59,291 nt of DNA. Origin: Massilia glaciei. GTDB taxonomy: Bacteria > Pseudomonadota > Gammaproteobacteria > Burkholderiales > Burkholderiaceae_D. The position numbers and the translations under genes were made by a program. The stretch covers positions 1 through 59,291 of the forward strand of contig NZ_PXWF02000162.1 of assembly GCF_003011895.2 (NCBI RefSeq). Reading direction: 5' to 3'. Below are positions 58,985 to 59,291 of this stretch, in pieces (positions within the stretch are counted from its first letter, which is position 1; each line of letters begins with the position of its first letter). Below the pieces are notes generated by a model. That model was given only the letters and a program-made list of their open reading frames with translations, was not told the origin of the DNA and made no database searches.

Positions 58985-59263
58985 TTAGTCGTATAAGTCA
59001 TGGCGTTCTTTCTGCCAGTTACTCAATAAGGTGCTTGCCTCGGTTTCATACAGAGCTTGCTCTCCCAGCAAACAGGACTCACACCAATCAAGCAGCATGA
59101 CAGGGTCAAGATTTCGATGTGCAGCCGCGCGAATTGCCAAGGCGACGAGTGAATAGTTTTTCATTGGTGACTCGTACACCTTATGCCCCCGCTCGGACAA
59201 CAACATGATCGTCTCATCCGTTTCGCTGTCACCGATCAGCGTGACAAACTGCTCATCATTCAA
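58985..59263 (-). CDS. Small unknown protein of the type VI effector locus
   Basis: A 92-residue acidic protein (about MNDEQFVTLIGDSETDETIM at the start, then ALAIRAAAHRNLDPVMLLDWCESCLLGEQALYETEASTLLSNW). The frame opens with TTG at 59263 after an in-frame stop (59278-59276); no ribosome site is clear, so a later ATG (residue 20) or a frameshifted longer gene are possible. I do not recognise the family. It sits 20 bp upstream of the DUF3304 gene on the same strand and probably belongs to the same operon, perhaps as an adaptor or accessory protein. Confidence 0.5.
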   Translation of the reverse strand: MNDEQFVTLIGDSETDETIMLLSERGHKVYESPMKNYSLVALAIRAAAHRNLDPVMLLDWCESCLLGEQALYETEASTLLSNWQKERHDLYD

Positions 59264-59291
59264 GGTGGGGCGTTCTCAAGAACCAAGTGCA

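Overview
The window looks like chromosome of a high-GC betaproteobacterium, most likely Oxalobacteraceae (Massilia/Duganella/Telluria type). I infer this from gene content: guaB-guaA, a DUF4124 gene, ratA-rnfH divergent from smpB, an nfeD/SPFH pair and an N-terminal LEPR-XLL giant protein. Most of it is very GC-rich. The right end (about 55.0-59.3 kb) is clearly more AT-rich and looks acquired.

Region 1 (1-30719, minus strand) is one uninterrupted reading frame. It starts at 30719 and runs off the left edge after at least 10,239 codons. It encodes a giant repetitive surface or secreted protein: a LEPR-XLL motif at the N-terminus, a long array of about 400- and 200-300-residue modules (several with EF-hand-like Ca loops), RTX-like glycine/aspartate repeats in the middle, FHA-like beta-helical stretches, a block of about 75-residue tandem repeats and a block of about 130-residue modules. 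The long plus-strand frames in this region are its codon-register antisense shadows.

Region 2 (30.7-40.6 kb) is accessory. It has an AT-rich divergent regulatory region, a small 2OG-Fe(II) oxygenase, a convergent NodU/CmcH-type carbamoyltransferase, a 1724-residue hybrid sensor kinase (two-component propeller, Y_Y_Y, GAF, HisKA, HATPase, two receivers, HPt), and a two-gene RiPP-like cassette: an NHLP/Nif11-like leader peptide (39096-39350) facing a SagB-related FMN dehydrogenase (39397-40593).

Region 3 (40.7-51.3 kb) is mainly core: guaA with a clean terminator, guaB, a DUF4124 protein, an acyltransferase-3 membrane protein, rnfH, ratA, smpB, a Bcr/CflA exporter, a hotdog thioesterase, a 7TM-type sensor histidine kinase and lepB.

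Region 4 (51.3-54.8 kb) holds a solitary contractile tail-sheath gene with no tube, baseplate or ATPase genes nearby. Next to it is an operon of nfeD, an SPFH/QmcA-type protein and a small membrane protein that ends inside a 9-bp tandem repeat.

Region 5 (54.9-59.3 kb) is a mosaic. A broken cheW is split by about 0.4 kb carrying the 3' end of what looks like a type VI immunity gene. It is followed by a Tle1-type (DUF2235) lipase effector translationally coupled to a DUF3304 lipoprotein, its likely immunity partner, and a small unknown ORF at the edge.

Best candidates for under-described biology are the >30.7-kb gene with its internal module families, the minimal peptide/dehydrogenase cassette, the orphan tail sheath and the effector/cheW mosaic.
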